NCBI GenBank assembly: GCA_029224185.1
Contig: CM055199.1
Span: 13,541,767-13,605,766 of the forward strand
Direction of reading: 5' to 3'
Length of the DNA: 64,000 nt
Source: Karalla daura
Lineage: Eukaryota > Chordata > Actinopteri > Chaetodontiformes > Leiognathidae
Position numbers and translations under genes: made by a program. The notes under the pieces were generated by a model, which worked only from the letters and a program-made list of their open reading frames with translations, was not told where the DNA came from and searched no databases. Positions 26,521 to 39,615 of the stretch are shown one piece after another (positions within the stretch are counted from its first letter, which is position 1; the number at the start of each line of letters is the position of its first letter).

Positions 26521-29099
26521 AATTTGAATCCACTCGTTTGTCAACTTAAAAATGATTTTGTTTGTTAATTCTGAACAGTTTACAGGTCATCTAAGTCTAG
26601 GTTGTCTGTTAGTTGTGACTTACCCACTCAGGCATTTAGCAGCAGGAAAAAGAAGATGGAGCATAAAGGAATAATACAGTTTTAAGAATTAGATGGAAAC
26701 AGCCACGTTACCACCCTCATAATTTTAACATGAGGCCTGCAGTTTTTTTGCATTCCCTTTCCATTCTCTTTTAATAGCTAATCATTATCTACTGATGTGA
26801 TAGATGATGATTTGTTTTAAAATATGTAAATGAAGATAAGATGAGAGCCTAAATTAGAGGTCGCAGGGAATTACAGACGTAACGACTTCTGTATTTCTCC
26901 CTGAGATATGGAATGAAGCTAAAGACGGCTTTGCGTTTTAAGTGCCTTTAAAGTGAAATCTCTTTGTTCCAAAGTCTCAAGTGGGATTAGATCAGATGCT
27001 GATTGGTATCAGAGAAAAAGAAAAAAAGAAAAAAAATCAACCAACCAAATAAAGCAGTGAAAGATTCACAGTTTAGCAGGGAATTTAAGGGATTTTCAGC
27101 TGCAAACATGCTTTATTTCTGTTCTGCCTGTGCTCAAAGGTGGTCATAGAGCCTTGCGTGACACATACAGAGGCAGAGAGAGAGAAATGGCCGAATGCAG
27201 AAACCGACACAGAGATGAACATCTCCTAATGAGGCTTTCTAGTTGGCTGAATCGTTGCACTCGGAGCGAGAAGATGCTGAACTCCCACCTAAGCCAGCTG
27301 GAGAGAAACTGTTTGAAAGAATGTTTTCCAGTGTATTTTCCCTCATTTGTAGCAAGTAGGAACATGATATCGAGAAGGGGCAGATGAAGCAGAATGAGGA
27401 GGCGCTCCCAGTATCGTAAATTGATCATAATAAGCAGCGCTGAGTTGCGCATTCGGTATTGATTCCCTCTCTTGTAACACGGCGCACGGAGACGCCTCCC
27501 GTCATATTTAAGCCACTGGTCGACAGTCACTGATGGCTCTATGAACAAACAAAAAGTGTCTTTGTCACCAGTGTGTACTGCAGCACAGTCACAAGGGAAT
27601 CACTTTTTCCATGTTCTCGCTGGAGCTCCATTAATCAATTCTCCAATAAGCGCTATAGGCTTGTCTTGCAATGGCCTTCAAGACTGCATCCCCCATTGTG
27701 TTCAGTTCCCTTTGCAGCTGTACCCTCTTTTTTTATCAGTGCTTTTCCTTCATTATGCTTAGTTCCCCTCTTTTACTTATTTTTAATGATTAAACTTTGA
27801 GAGAGAAGTGAAGTCGCCTCACACCATTTTAAAGTCGGGCTGCCTGTCCTGCGTTTGCTGTGCATCTTTGAGAAAAAAAAAACATAGTTTAACTGCTCCT
27901 TTGATCATTTGCTGTTAAAGCAAGGACAGCGTGGGCATTTACACCGACCTGAGGAAGATCCACCACGGGCTGAAAGGTTATTTTTTTGTCTGTAACACTG
28001 GTGAGTTGACACAAAGAGCACTGCGGGCTGTCCTCTAATGAACGAATCTCTGGCTCAGACCAACAGTGCATGAATACACAGCACGCTGCAGCCGACCAAC
28101 TAAGTACCTCTGAAAGTACAAGTTAAAGCTGACATCGAGAAGTAAATCTGGGTGCATTTTCAAACAAGCATTGTCGAGATCAATCGCAAAGGGTCACAGC
28201 ACACCAGGTTGCCAGTCAATCACAGACCACTATATATATATATATATATATTCAAAACTGTGTTATAAAATGTTATACATGAGCAAATTACTTTATAAAG
28301 AGGTTCTCCATCAAAACTCTGGATTCTGGACGATCATTTTGTTGTTTTGACTGACACCTTTTCTTTTGCTGAGGACTTTTACTGCTGGGTGTAAGGTCTC
28401 ATCTGTAGGAGGTTTTACATCTGTGCTCTGCATCGCAGCTAAAATGTGCTGAAACCAGACGCTGAACCCTGAACAGCATGAGGGATGCTCTGCTGCAGGC
28501 CGTCCAGACATCTCTAAACCAATATGTGTTCTGTGTATGGATGCCAATGTGTGCAGCAGTAAAGGATATTTGAAGAAACAAATCATTATATAAGTTAAAC
28601 TTTGTATTTTTGGAAATCTCTGTCAGCTTTTATGTCAAGCTTTTTGAAATGTAGCTGTTTTTTCTTGCATACCTCTTTCCTTTCTTCATTATTCTTTGTT
28701 GGATAGTTTTACTGGTTGCTGCAGTCATTAAAAGCCTAGTCGTCTATATTTCCAAAGCACAAACATTTCTCTGTCGCCTTCTTTCTTGTTACAGGGAGAA
28801 CACATGCAGAGTGGGAAAAAGGCAAACAAAAGAGATATTTAAAGAGCTCATCCTCGAGTAATTGGGACAACATGAGAGTAGAGGAAAAGAGTGAGTGAAT
28901 TATTGAGGAAGCCAATTAATTCACTGTACTGTCATTTTGTGAGAAGTGAGAAGTCTGAGTTTCACTTCCACCAAAAAGAGGAAAAGAGGGTGGTTTTGGT
29001 GAGAATAAAGGAGATCTACGTCAACTTTCTCGGATCTGCTTTTCTTTGTAATAGTCTTTTGGTTTCCTGTGCATTGTCATAACGGTCTAACAGTGACCG
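26521..29099. other. Gene-free non-coding DNA
   Basis: No exon is supported. A (TA)n run lies at about 28231-28251. Nothing else is recognisable. Confidence 0.4.
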
Positions 29100-29475
29100 T
29101 TCCTAAGTATTATATTGTCGACCCAAATGCACGACTCGTGACGCAAACTAAGTGAAAAAGGTGAATTTATTAAATCAAGACAAAGACTATGGCGCAAACA
29201 CAGGAAACACTGGTGAACATAAACGAGACACAAGGATGGCGATCTTACCCCGGGTAGAACACTCGGATCTGGGAAACAACATGAAACATGAAAACACTAA
29301 AATCACGAGACTTGAAAGAACATGAAACATGGATTAGCAGGAGTTCTGACAAAAAGCTCACAAAGTGCACATGAACCAACTAAACCTGACATAGAACAAA
29401 ACGCTCTGGCACAAGACAAAGGGCAGACACAGACTTTGGGGAGAGATTAGGGGAGAAAGAGAGTCAGGTGTGACA
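29100..29475. repeat. Possible decayed interspersed repeat
   Basis: A purine-rich text with no long ORF ('gaatttattaaatcaagaca', 'gcgcaaacacaggaaacac', 'aacatgaaacatg' repeated). It resembles non-autonomous repeats common in fish. No terminal inverted repeats are visible. Confidence 0.3.
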
Positions 29476-29499
29476 CAAGGGAAGGGCACGTGCTTCGAG

Positions 29500-29690
29500 C
29501 AGAAATAAGGTTGTAAGTTCAATGCCTTCAATCGAAGATCTTTCTGTGTGGAGTTGTCTTGTTTTCTCTATTTGTGCATTTTCTCCCACAGTCCAAAAAC
29601 ATGCACATTTAGGTTGGTTGGAGACTCTAAATCTAAAAGAGTGAATAGTGTGTGTATGTGTGTCCTATGATGGACAGGCAACCTCTCCGT
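29500..29690 (+). repeat. Dispersed tRNA-derived SINE, copy 4
   Basis: Shows 'tctttctgtgtggagtt', 'cccacagtccaaaaacatgc', 'ggttggagactctaaat' and 'tcctatgatggacaggc', the standard order of the family. Confidence 0.8.
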
Positions 29691-31590
29691 GGAGAATTCC
29701 CTCGCCTTCCCACTGTATTCACTGGAGGCAGGCTGGCAAAGTCATCTTGGATGACAAAACTAAAACTGAAACAAATAAAGTAAGATAAATACAAGAACAT
29801 TTCACAACAACACATTCGGTGATTCACTGTGAATTTATGCTTTGAACTTTCACCTGTTTTTTCTTTTTAATCTTTTCTGCAATGACTTTTTTAGTCTTTG
29901 AGTCTGTGTTTACTAATGTGGCAGCGTTTTATCCTCTCAGGGCCGGCGAACAAAGAGTCAGAGGGAGGTCAGAGCTGTTGAGCTGGTGCAGTGGAAAATT
30001 CAGAAAAACACCTTCACAGAAAAGAAAGAGAAACAATGTCCTATAAATACTTAATCCTCAGTGATAGGTACAGCACACATTTTTCCACATCTACCTTTAT
30101 TATTGTGGAGATTCACAACATTAAAATTGTAGATGTCAGAATGACTATGGCGTTGGTTTTGCTGATGATCATTAGTTGAACTAACAGGAACCTGACTGCC
30201 GTCATAATACAAATGGACTTCTGTGTGGTCAGACATCTCTGGATCTTGTCAAATGAGTGTTTACATACAACTCTCCTGGTCCATTATCACATAATATTAA
30301 TATAATATTAAATGTTGACCATTTGTCTTTGTATGAGCTGAACCTTTTAGTGAGCAATTGCAGACTTTGATTTTCACACCTCCACTCTGTCCATTTTCAC
30401 ATTTCATAAATTGCTTTCAACGGTGTAATAATGTTATAGACTTTGACTGCAATTGAAGAAATGGCACAATTGAAAAGTTCAATACAGAAAGGACAACAAC
30501 ATAGCCACATGAACACCGACTTACAACAGAAAGGAAATTTATTTCAATCTTTTCTTTGGCCAAAATCTCTCATATAGAATGGAAAGGTTGATTTAACCTA
30601 GCTAACCTAGCCCTAACCCTACTAACCCGCCCTCTAGCTGTTAATGCTAAGCGTAGCTGTTAACGCTAAGCTGACTTTTTTCTGCTCCCTTTGTTTATTT
30701 GATTCTCTTTTTTGGCAAAACTCAGTTTTATATAACTGCTGATGCCATTTTGCTGGATTTCCAAAACCCATCCAAGGATTCTCTGACATCAGCTTTCACA
30801 ATGTTGTACTCTCACCAGCATCATCCCCATTAATGACCACTATGCAGTGTTTAATCTTGTGTGTCATATACTGTGTAAGGTACAAACTGAATTATCTTCC
30901 TGAGGCTCCGAGAATAAAAAATGCACACACCGTGAACAGGAACGCCCTCTCGTCTCTCTCCATGGGGACGAGATGAAATAATGTGGGAGCCATGTATGAA
31001 TGCTCACCTGACTCTGAATTTATTCATGATGTTCCTCTGGAAATGCCTGGGAATAAATCACTTCTTTTCATGGAAACCTCTGGCCCCTGTCTCCAGTCAT
31101 TTCTCTGGAGTTTTCTAAGGGAGCAGCAAGAAGTCGCAGGAAAAGAGACAAAAAAAAAGAGAAAAAGGCAGCGGGAGGGAGAACAAGGGGACTGATTGCC
31201 CTTTGAGATAGAATTAGTTATCACACCCCAAAAGTGCAGCGTGGCTGCTCCGTAGTGCCTTGGAAGGTATCTGTACGGTAACTTCTCTTTCAGTCAGATA
31301 CAATATAGTGACCCAGATGGGGTTCATTGATCCCTGATTTTATTGTATCTCCCCCACTTTTAAAATCAATATTGCACACTTGGCTTAAAGAAGTAATTCT
31401 GTATTTTTGCGAACACTCTTTCTTGTGAGAGTATGTTGGGATAAATGCTTACACGGTTCACAAGAGCTTCAAAGTGTGGATCCCATTCAACAAAAAGCTC
31501 AATCATAGTTTAATACTTTGTATGAACTGAGGACCAGGCTAGGTTCTTCCTCGCAGTCTCTTAATTGATTTGTTCATTATCTTACCAGTT
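29691..31590. other. Gene-free non-coding DNA
   Basis: No exon is supported. At 30637-30676 two tandem 'agctgttaa.gctaagc' segments sit next to 'ctaacctagccctaaccct'. Confidence 0.4.
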
Positions 31591-31594
31591 TTGT

Positions 31595-31815
31595 TCCCAG
31601 TGGCTTGCCTGGGGTATGCTGGTGCCCATTTGTAGCTCATGCAAGGACGAAGGTGGGAAAACCACTATGGATCAGTCCATCACTCCAGTGCAGGATGCAC
31701 GCTTCACTTGCACACCTTAGGGCAGCTAAAGAGTCTCAGATCAATCTCAACATGTATGCTTCTGGACCGTGGGATGAAGCTTGAGTATGCATGTAAACTC
31801 TACATAGGAAGGTCC
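31595..31815 (-). repeat. Dispersed SINE relic, copy 5, minus
   Basis: 'Gatcagtccatcactccagt', 'cacaccttagggcagctaa' and 'catgtaaactctacatagga' are decayed reversals of the SINE body and tail. Confidence 0.5.
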
Positions 31816-32804
31816 CCAGTTTGATCAAGATTGGCCCTATTCCACAGTTTCTAGCATTATAGTCTATATAGTATAGTAAACAACTGCTTTTCATCCAACT
31901 CATATCGTTTAAGTCTTGATGCATCATTCTTATGGAAGGAGCATTTTACAGTTGAAGGGACTCAGATGAATCTCATTGAACTACTCAATATGTAAAAATA
32001 ATCTGTTTACATTCCACCACTAATTCAAAAAGAGTGCGCCACACTTAAATCTTTCTCATACGAGGCACAGAAAGTGGATGGGAATGAAGGAACCTTTTAA
32101 AGTGAGAAACCTCTGACTTACATCTGGGAAAAAGCAGGCTTCATAGCGTGTCTGATTGAGCCGTGTTGAGGTCGTCTCTCCTGCCAATTACAAGAAATCA
32201 GAAATGCATCATTGAGTCCATGTCTGTGCCTGTCTGACTGTCCTGGCCTACATCAGATCTAGTTTGGAGGTTATCTTAGCAAACAGTGTGGGCAACACAC
32301 AAACAGTAATGAAGAGGTAGCACTGGGTTGTGATAGCACCTCACAATGAGAGGTGTCTCGATGCATGACTTGTTAGTCGTGTGATACATTAAATACCCAC
32401 TGTCTCCTCCAATTTCGGTGTCACACGTACACTCTCTTCTGTGCTCCGGGTTACTTTTAAATGACACAGTGTGAGCTGAGTCTGTGGGAGCGTGATGACA
32501 TGAAATGTGCAGTGGAGCAATAAAATCGTGGGGAAAGAGTGAAGAGTGAAAGCCCAGGTGGCGATGAAAGACGTGGTCGTGGCAATTTCTGTGAAATAAA
32601 GCTGATCGAGTGGACGCCTTTGGTTGATTTAATCTCAGCATCTATCTGTGGGCTCAGAGCAGTAGCAGCAGCAGTCCAGGAAAATGTGCAAGTTAGCACC
32701 AAAGCTCAGGAGACACTGGGAGAAGCACATAAACACAGAGGTGAAGGAGGGATGCATGACATGAAACCCGACACACAGTTATATGGATGATTGGCGCCTC
32801 AGAA
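31816..32804. other. Gene-free non-coding DNA
   Basis: I see no exon, RNA gene or repeat that I can support. Confidence 0.4.
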
Positions 32805-32950
32805 ACTCCATCCATCCATCCATCCATTATCTTTTCAGCTTTGTACTCAACATGCATTTTGACTGTGGGATGAAATCAGAGTAAAACCCACACAGACATA
32901 CAAACTCCACACAAACAGACCCTCAGTCCGACTTGGATCTGAACCAGGAG
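32805..32950 (-). repeat. Dispersed SINE relic, copy 6, minus, with (CATC)n
   Basis: (CATC)n 'catccatccatcc' is followed by 'attatcttttcagctttgta', 'gtaaaacccacacagacat' and 'caaactccacacaaacagac', a reversed SINE body truncated internally. Confidence 0.55.
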
Positions 32951-33276
32951 TCTATTTGCTATCCATCCAGACCTGGACTACTGCAGCTGCTTGCTGCTTC
33001 TTAACAGTATATGTTGTGGATAAGATAACCATCTCAATCTCAATGTTGCTCCCCTTATCTCTGCATCACATCATCAGCGACAGCCCAGCAGTGGAGACAC
33101 CACAGTCTAAATTATCTTGGGGTAACCTTAGAGAGCCATCAAAAGCGATCCATCTACTTCAACATGATGCTACAACTTCACAGCTTCCAAAATAAATGGT
33201 CTCACCTCACCAAACCTAACAGATTCATAGAACAGGTCTATTACACGCATTGCAGCCTCAATAGAGAAGGACATTG

Positions 33277-33402
33277 CACAACCACCTCACCCCACATCCC
33301 TCAGGATACAGGTACAGAGCGCTGAAGTGCAGATGGACTCGCTCTGGTAAAAGCCTCATCCCTGCCACCTTAGTGGCCCTCTATAACAGGCCAGAGTGTT
33401 AA
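33277..33402 (+). pseudogene. LINE ORF2 C-terminal fragment (decayed)
   Basis: The plus strand encodes about 41 residues: PHPSGYRYRALKCRWTRSGK, then SLIPATLVALYN, then a stop. The pattern PSG-x-R-(Y/F)-R...C-R-x-x-R...K-x-S-x-I-P...LLN is what I know as the tail of fish non-LTR retrotransposon ORF2. No reverse transcriptase is visible upstream. Confidence 0.5.
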
Positions 33403-36400
33403 GTGTGAATACTATTCCGTTTATATTTCTATAATGCTCTTTCCTCCCACTATGTTTCTCTTGTTCTGTTTTGTGGTGGACTTTGTATTGGAAATAGAAT
33501 TGGTATTATGAGAAAAAAAAATCCCCAAAGGTGCAAATTAGGTCTGAAATTTAAAGTCTTGAAGACTGAGGTCAGTAATAATACAAGGGAATGAAAACTG
33601 CTCTCAAGGTATTCACATATTCAATGCAAATGGTGGGAATACACACAGATATGCCCCCAAACTACTTTATCACAGACTGCAGGCTGTTAATGCCCAGGAA
33701 AGCACAAATAGACACATTCTCCTATTCATGTCTGTCTCGGCTCTCATGAATTTTGTCATTATATTACCAGATTTCTCACTCTCAGCTGCTCTCATTTCTA
33801 TACGGATGTCCTCGGAGATGCCGCTATTCAACTATAACAAGCACAATGGCAGGAGCAGGACGCCTGCCTCGAGCTCCCTGTGGGCCGACAGTGCCTCAGG
33901 TCAGAGACGGAGAAGACATCACGGTCTGTGCGCTCTGACAAAAAAAAACAACAGACAAACAGGAGCACAGTGTAGGCACGTCAGCCGGCTGAGTCATGGA
34001 ATAATACGTCTGATGCAGGCAAGAAACTATAATGCCCCCCCCCCCCCCATAAGAAGCACTTCAGGTGCAGCTGGGGGCCAAACCTGTCTCCAGAACAGAA
34101 GTTGTACGTTCATCATCAAGTGGAGGCTGTAACAAGCCTCTGCTGGTGTGTTGAGCTTTAGATTTATCCATGTGTAAAAGTGGCAATGCTGCAGGAAGAG
34201 AGATTATACTAGACAAGCAGGGTGGAGAAGGGGTCTTTTTGTCTTTGGCTGCCTGAATCCAAAAAACGCAACTACAAAAAGCAGATATTTGGTTGGAATC
34301 TTTGCATCCTAGTCTCTAGTGCAAAGTGCTCAGTTTTATTTCCAAAGATGGAGGATCACGTCACTGACTAAAAGTATGTCAGTTGTTCAACCCATGTCAA
34401 CCCTGTTCATGTATCTTGGGAGCTGCCATTTTGTTCTGAGATTTGACAGAAGACCATCAATGGACAATAGACACCAAAAGACAACTTTGCTGCCAAGCCA
34501 GATGACAACTTATATGTAAGCAGTAACCTGTCATCCATCTGCCATCCCAAACCCTGCAGCCTCCATGTCAAAGTATCTTTGAGAAAGATACTGCACCTGT
34601 GTCAACCTGTGACAGACCAGACAGAGCAGATGGGTGAATGTAACTTGTGTCTGTATGGACTGAGTGGTAATGAAGGAAAGCCAGAAAAACACAATATTAA
34701 AACCAGTCCATCCCCTACGAACAAGCCGACTTCATCTTCAGTGTTTGGATACACACTGACTGCATATCAGGAAACATTTCCACTGTTCTGGTTTTAAAGT
34801 GAGTTAGTGAGAGGATGATTGCCTTGGTGACATAGGCAGCTACACCATGCAAAAAATGGGGTGGCAAAAAAAACAGATAAAAAGCATTAAATCTGAGGAG
34901 GCAGGTACTCAAAACAATTGAAATGAAATGATAATAAAGCAAAGTGATTTCACTTGACAAGAATTTGATCTTGAACTAAGATGATATTTCAATAATTTTC
35001 GTTTTTTTAATCTTGGTGAGAACCAATCATTCAGTTGTCATTTCAGAGACCAAAATCAATTGTATTGAAATGAGAATCCTGGTGTTGTCTACCTCTGTCT
35101 GCTGCTATCGACAACACATTTTTTAGGTACTTAATTAGTGTCTGTGCTGCCAAGTCTGCTGCTGTTAGCAGCATAAGCTCTGTTACTGAAAGAAGCTCTG
35201 GCTGTGTGGGAAAAAAACAGATTTCCTCAGCTCCCTTAGGTGAGGGAGGGAAACCTCACAGCTGTAAGGGAGCGAAGCCACTTATTTAGGTTATATACCG
35301 ACTGCATTTCACATTTTTTCTGCTATTTACGGTCCCTTCCCGAGCATTCGTTGCTCTGCCAGGTGGAAAATGCTGACTAGCACAAACTACTTCCACACTG
35401 AGAGCTGCGTACAACCATTGGGAGTTCACTTGAATTACTTACAACCACTCATTTTGCAGAGCAGCAGCAGCGGCAGAGGCGGCTTTAGTGTGCATGAATT
35501 TCATCCTGAAACTTCGCTCTGTCTCTCTCACTCTCTCTCAGGTGAACGTGAGTCATGGTGAGTTTCGGAGTCATCGCTTCGCGCTGAACTTCAGGTCGTT
35601 CCCTCTCTGGTCTCGCCCACAGGACGAGTTCATCTCTTCCTCTTCTCTCGCTCTATGTCAGAGGCCTCTGACGACATGAAACGTTCTGGAGAAGGGAGAA
35701 CAAACAGAGGGAGCTGATACTGTGTGCGAGGTACAGGGAGTCAGCGAGGTGCTGTGGGCATCACAGGAGACTTTAATCATTGGCTCCGAGGCGAGGAATG
35801 CAGGCAGGGCCTTGAATAGATCTATTGTTCATCGCCGGTGGTTGTGAGCATAAACAAACAACAAGAATGACGACAGATGCAGGCAGTCACGCTGTCTTTT
35901 GTGGCTTTGTTTCACTCTCACATGCCGAAAAACATCTGTGACTGTACATCCACACAGGGCAACTGGTGGCTCCAAACCTGAAACTTTCTCTGCCAAGTGA
36001 ACCATTTCTCCAAACCAAAAAAACCCAACAATATTGGTGCTGAAAGGTTTAACAACGTCTTTTACAGTTTCTGCTTTTGAATTAGTCTTGCAGTAAAACA
36101 CACATCCACTTTGGCATTTGAGTGTGGTTGCGCTCCCTTGACTCTGTTATTTGACGGTACTTGGAAGAGTCGGTTTTAACGCTGTAATCCGCTGACAATT
36201 TTATAGAGAAAAAAAAATCCCTTTTGCTGAGAAAGGTAGCCACGGATTTTTCTTCTGTCTGACAAAGAGATGTAGTAGAAGATGCAGCGATGGAAGTGAT
36301 GTAAGGTTTCCAGGTTTGGCTTTGTTTCAATCTTTGTCTCACCTCTGGCCTGAGGAGACAGTAGCAAGGAGCGGAGGGAGTAAAATCTGGTCGGCTCAGA

Positions 36401-37578
36401 CGGCTTCATCTCATCTGTGTTATGCGGCTGCTGAGGGTGCTTCATTGATGGTCCTCTCAAAGAATTTCACTATAGCGAATTGCTAAATAATTTCTGTGGC
36501 AGGGAAATGGGTCCTTAGTGGGCTGCATAAGTCTGAGCCACAGACAAAAGGGATAGCAGACATTAACAGTTAAAACTATTCTGAGGTTATTAAATGACCA
36601 CTGTGCAAATGAACAATGGTTGATTAAACTGGGTGATAATCTGTTTTCATCACTCAGCCATATATTTGAACATACAGTCTCATTGATATTACTTTTACAT
36701 TTCAACATGCTGATTTCCATGTCTATGCGCTGCTTCTTCCATTTACATATTATTATCTGGTTCCTTTTGAAATGGATGTATTACAGCATACTGCCTATAT
36801 ACATATGTATATTATACTGTACATATATATTTCATTTTAAGGACTGTACATGCTCTGCAAGACTACACCACTCTCTCCCAGGGCTGCAAGTGCAGAATAA
36901 CATTCTTTCCTCAGAGTTTTTGCTGTTTTTTTCTAGACATATTGTTTGAGAAGGACTTTTTTTCTCCTCTGTGCTATCTGACACATTTTGTGTGATTGGT
37001 CAAAAATTTCAAGTTCTGCATTTGAGTTTCATGATAAGAATTGAAATGTCTTGGCTAGAATGAATTTTGTTCTTGCCACCTTGAGAAACGTGAATCAATT
37101 TCTCGGTTCTTGTGACGTATCTACAAGCCTTTAGGTCAATTGTAACAAAATCTAATTTCCTGCTGAAGATTAATAAACTTATTCAGATTCTACTTACATG
37201 AGTTGTAGAAAACCAGGTCTTACTCCAGAACGATTTCTTTTTGACCTGAATACCAAAAACCTATTTAAAATGTTCGAGGTGCTCGCAGCATTAGAAAATG
37301 ACATTTAGAAAATGCATTAGCCACATCTCTCTCCATCACCTTTGTTCAGCTCGCTTCATGTTTTGTTTTGTTTTGTTTCATATCACCCATGCCTCATTAG
37401 TTGATTAATCTCCAGAGAGTTTTGTTTTGTCTCTGTCTCTGTCAGGCCATCTACTTGTGTTTGTCATCAGTATTTCTGCCTGTGCTGTTTTGCATTTCTC
37501 TGACATTCTTGTGTTGGCCATCTATTTTATGTTACCCACTGATTATCCAACACTTGTGTTGGCCTCAGTCTCTCCCTC
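33403..37578. other. Gene-free non-coding DNA
   Basis: No exon is supported. A poly-C run of about 14 lies at 34035-34048. AT-rich sequence is abundant between 36.6 and 37.4 kb. Confidence 0.4.
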
Positions 37579-37728
37579 CACACCTGGCCTGCATCAGCCT
37601 CCTTAGTGTCCTGTGTCTCTCCAGCCAATCAGCTTCTCTCCCAGCCGAGTATCTGCACCTGAACCCAATTTCCTCATTAGCTTAGTTTGTATCTGAGGCC
37701 ACTCTTCAGTCCGGTCTTTGAGCAAATC
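37579..37728. repeat. Dispersed repeat, copy B of a pair
   Basis: Matches 26098-26250 in block order and orientation. It is followed directly by a SINE relic. Confidence 0.7.
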
Positions 37729-37744
37729 CATCCATCTTTTATCT

Positions 37745-37930
37745 TGCCCACTTTATTCCCAACTGTACAGCTTAAGGGGCCTCCGGTCCATCACAGGAAG
37801 CATACTATTCACTCTCAGTCTCACTCTCACACATGCCTAATGACAGTTCTCTAATAAACCTAAACATGCATGGACCTTCTTGCTCTGAGGCAACGGGACT
37901 ATTCACAGATCAAACGTATCACTGCCTAAA
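37745..37930 (-). repeat. Dispersed SINE relic, copy 7, minus
   Basis: 'Ggtccatcacaggaagcata', 'ctctcactctcacacatgcc' and 'aacctaaacatgcatgga' are reversed SINE blocks. Confidence 0.6.
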
Positions 37931-37933
37931 GAC

Positions 37934-37998
37934 ACCTTTGTTGTACCTTGTACCCCATAGTGCAATGACAATAAAAACTATTCTATTCTATTCTATTT
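37934..37998 (+). repeat. Retrotransposon 3' tail with (ATTCT)n
   Basis: 'Gtgcaatgacaataaaaact' is followed by four ATTCT-type repeats. This ending is typical of fish non-LTR elements. Confidence 0.6.
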
Positions 37999-37999
37999 T

Positions 38000-39004
38000 G
38001 TAATGCTGAAGGTCAGAGGGCTTATCCCAAAAAATCGTTCAGGTGTCCCTGAGTAACAGGGACGTGGTGGTGGGGCATGGTGGTTTCAAGGTTTGTTCAG
38101 AAATACGATATGGAAATGTTTTATTCAACATTATATAGCTGTCTTGTTGCCTTTTTCCTCTGCTGATTGGTCGGCTGGGCGGACTAATGTGTTGCGCCGC
38201 TCCAGTGATGAAACTTGTTTGTTTGTGTTGTGGAGAAGACACAAGAGGAATAAAGAGAGGAGCACGGCGAGGTGGGAGGAAAACAAATTCAGACCATTAA
38301 TCATGACAGCTGATTGTGGTCGACAACGCGATTCTCAAATTGCTTTCCTGTCTCTCACATTCTCATTAGCAGCCCCTTCCCTCTCCCCTGTCAGGGCTTC
38401 TCTCACCGTCTTCCTCTCTCCCTCTTCCTCTCTCCCTCCTGCTCCTCCATACGTGACTTGGCTCGGGAAGCAGCGGTTGACAGCGAGCAAGATTATCTGT
38501 GTCTGCGATTAAAAAACGACTTAAAATACAATAAGTCGCCATTAATAGTGCCGTCGTTAAAAAGTAATTGGCCTCTCCTGGCAGGACTTTGGATGCCATC
38601 TACAGTGGCATTTAATGATAGAGACTTGAGTGGTGTTTTAAGCCGCACACAGCGTTGCCTGGGGCAGACAGGGCCTGGTGTGAGATTAAAACACAGCGTA
38701 TTACGAGACAGGGGGAAATGAAGGCTTGACTGAATGAAAAGTAAAATGTAGGAACAAACTCACTTTTACTGAACCCGAGGCGTCAAGGTGTCATCGGGTT
38801 TTGTGTCAAGAGAGTTTCTCCCAAGGCAGAAGCTCTGTACATTTATTGTTCATTTTGGACTGCAATCAAAAGGATTCTTCCTAGTGTCCACATTAGATTA
38901 AATAGTATAGAGACATAGGAAACATTACAGCATTATTTTTTTTACATTGGGGTTACATGAAGTCATTCAAAGTAAATGTTTTAACTTGATAATAGATAAA
39001 CATG
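38000..39004. other. Gene-free sequence, candidate conserved element
   Basis: About 38280-38340 and 38480-38720 are repeat-poor and rich in homeodomain-type TTAAT/ATTAA cores, unlike their repeat-filled surroundings. A CT-rich tract lies between. This is a guess at regulatory function. Confidence 0.25.
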
Positions 39005-39128
39005 TTAGCTAGAAGCTTTGTTTATCCCTCTGGGAGGTCCCCATCGGGAAAGTCAGGACAGGGAGTACCATGACCAGGAATCGAACCCAGCAAGTGCCAA
39101 ATCCTCCACTCGACCAACAGGGAGTTTT
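39005..39128 (-). repeat. tRNA-derived SINE with A and B boxes
   Basis: On the minus strand an A-box-like 'tggtcgagtgg' (39106-39116) and a near-perfect B box 'ggttcgattcc' (39077-39087) are spaced as in tRNA genes. The acceptor stem does not pair as a tRNA would, and the 3' end 'agggataaacaaagctt' is retroposon-like. I call it a SINE head rather than a functional tRNA. Confidence 0.7.
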
Positions 39129-39394
39129 TTTGATTGTTGTTTTAGAGGTCACTGGTAATTCACTGTGTTCAGCCACAGTGTACAAAGACAATCTGGAGCC
39201 AAGCCGAGTGTGTCAAAATCTGCAATGGTGCCTTCCTCAGAGGATTCTCGACAATCTCCATGATTCTCTTTGCCTTTTCCTCCCGGTCACCCTGCAGCCT
39301 TTGCTTCTGAATTGCATCAAAAGGTGCGGATCTGACCCTGGTGTGGCTGTCTTTTATGTAATCTTTATTTGGAAAGTCAAAAGACGGAACTTCA

Positions 39395-39615
39395 ACAAAG
39401 CTCTGTTCTGACTCTGGGATCAGAAGGACGGTGGTTTGATCCCAGCTCACCTCAGCCTACATGTTGAAGCCTCCCTCAGCAAGATACTGAATCCCAAACT
39501 GCCCCCGGATGCTGTGTCATCAGTGTTAAAGCTACTAATTGAGCAGACAGACTATGTAGTGATTATAGAGTGTCTGTAAAGAGTTTTGACTGATTCTAAA
39601 AGACTATATAAGATT
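39395..39615 (+). repeat. Dispersed SINE-like repeat, second type, plus
   Basis: 'Ggtggtttgatcccagctca', 'cctcagcaagatactgaatc', 'ccaaactgcccccggatgct' and 'aagactatataaga' follow the order of a repeat widespread in teleosts. Confidence 0.75.

Noticed and set aside
33728..34132. 134-aa ORF
   Set aside because: Runs through a poly-C tract, with no recognisable motif and no splice support.
39005..39128. Functional tRNA gene on the minus strand
   Set aside because: A and B boxes are present, but the cloverleaf stems do not pair and the 3' end looks like a retroposon tail.
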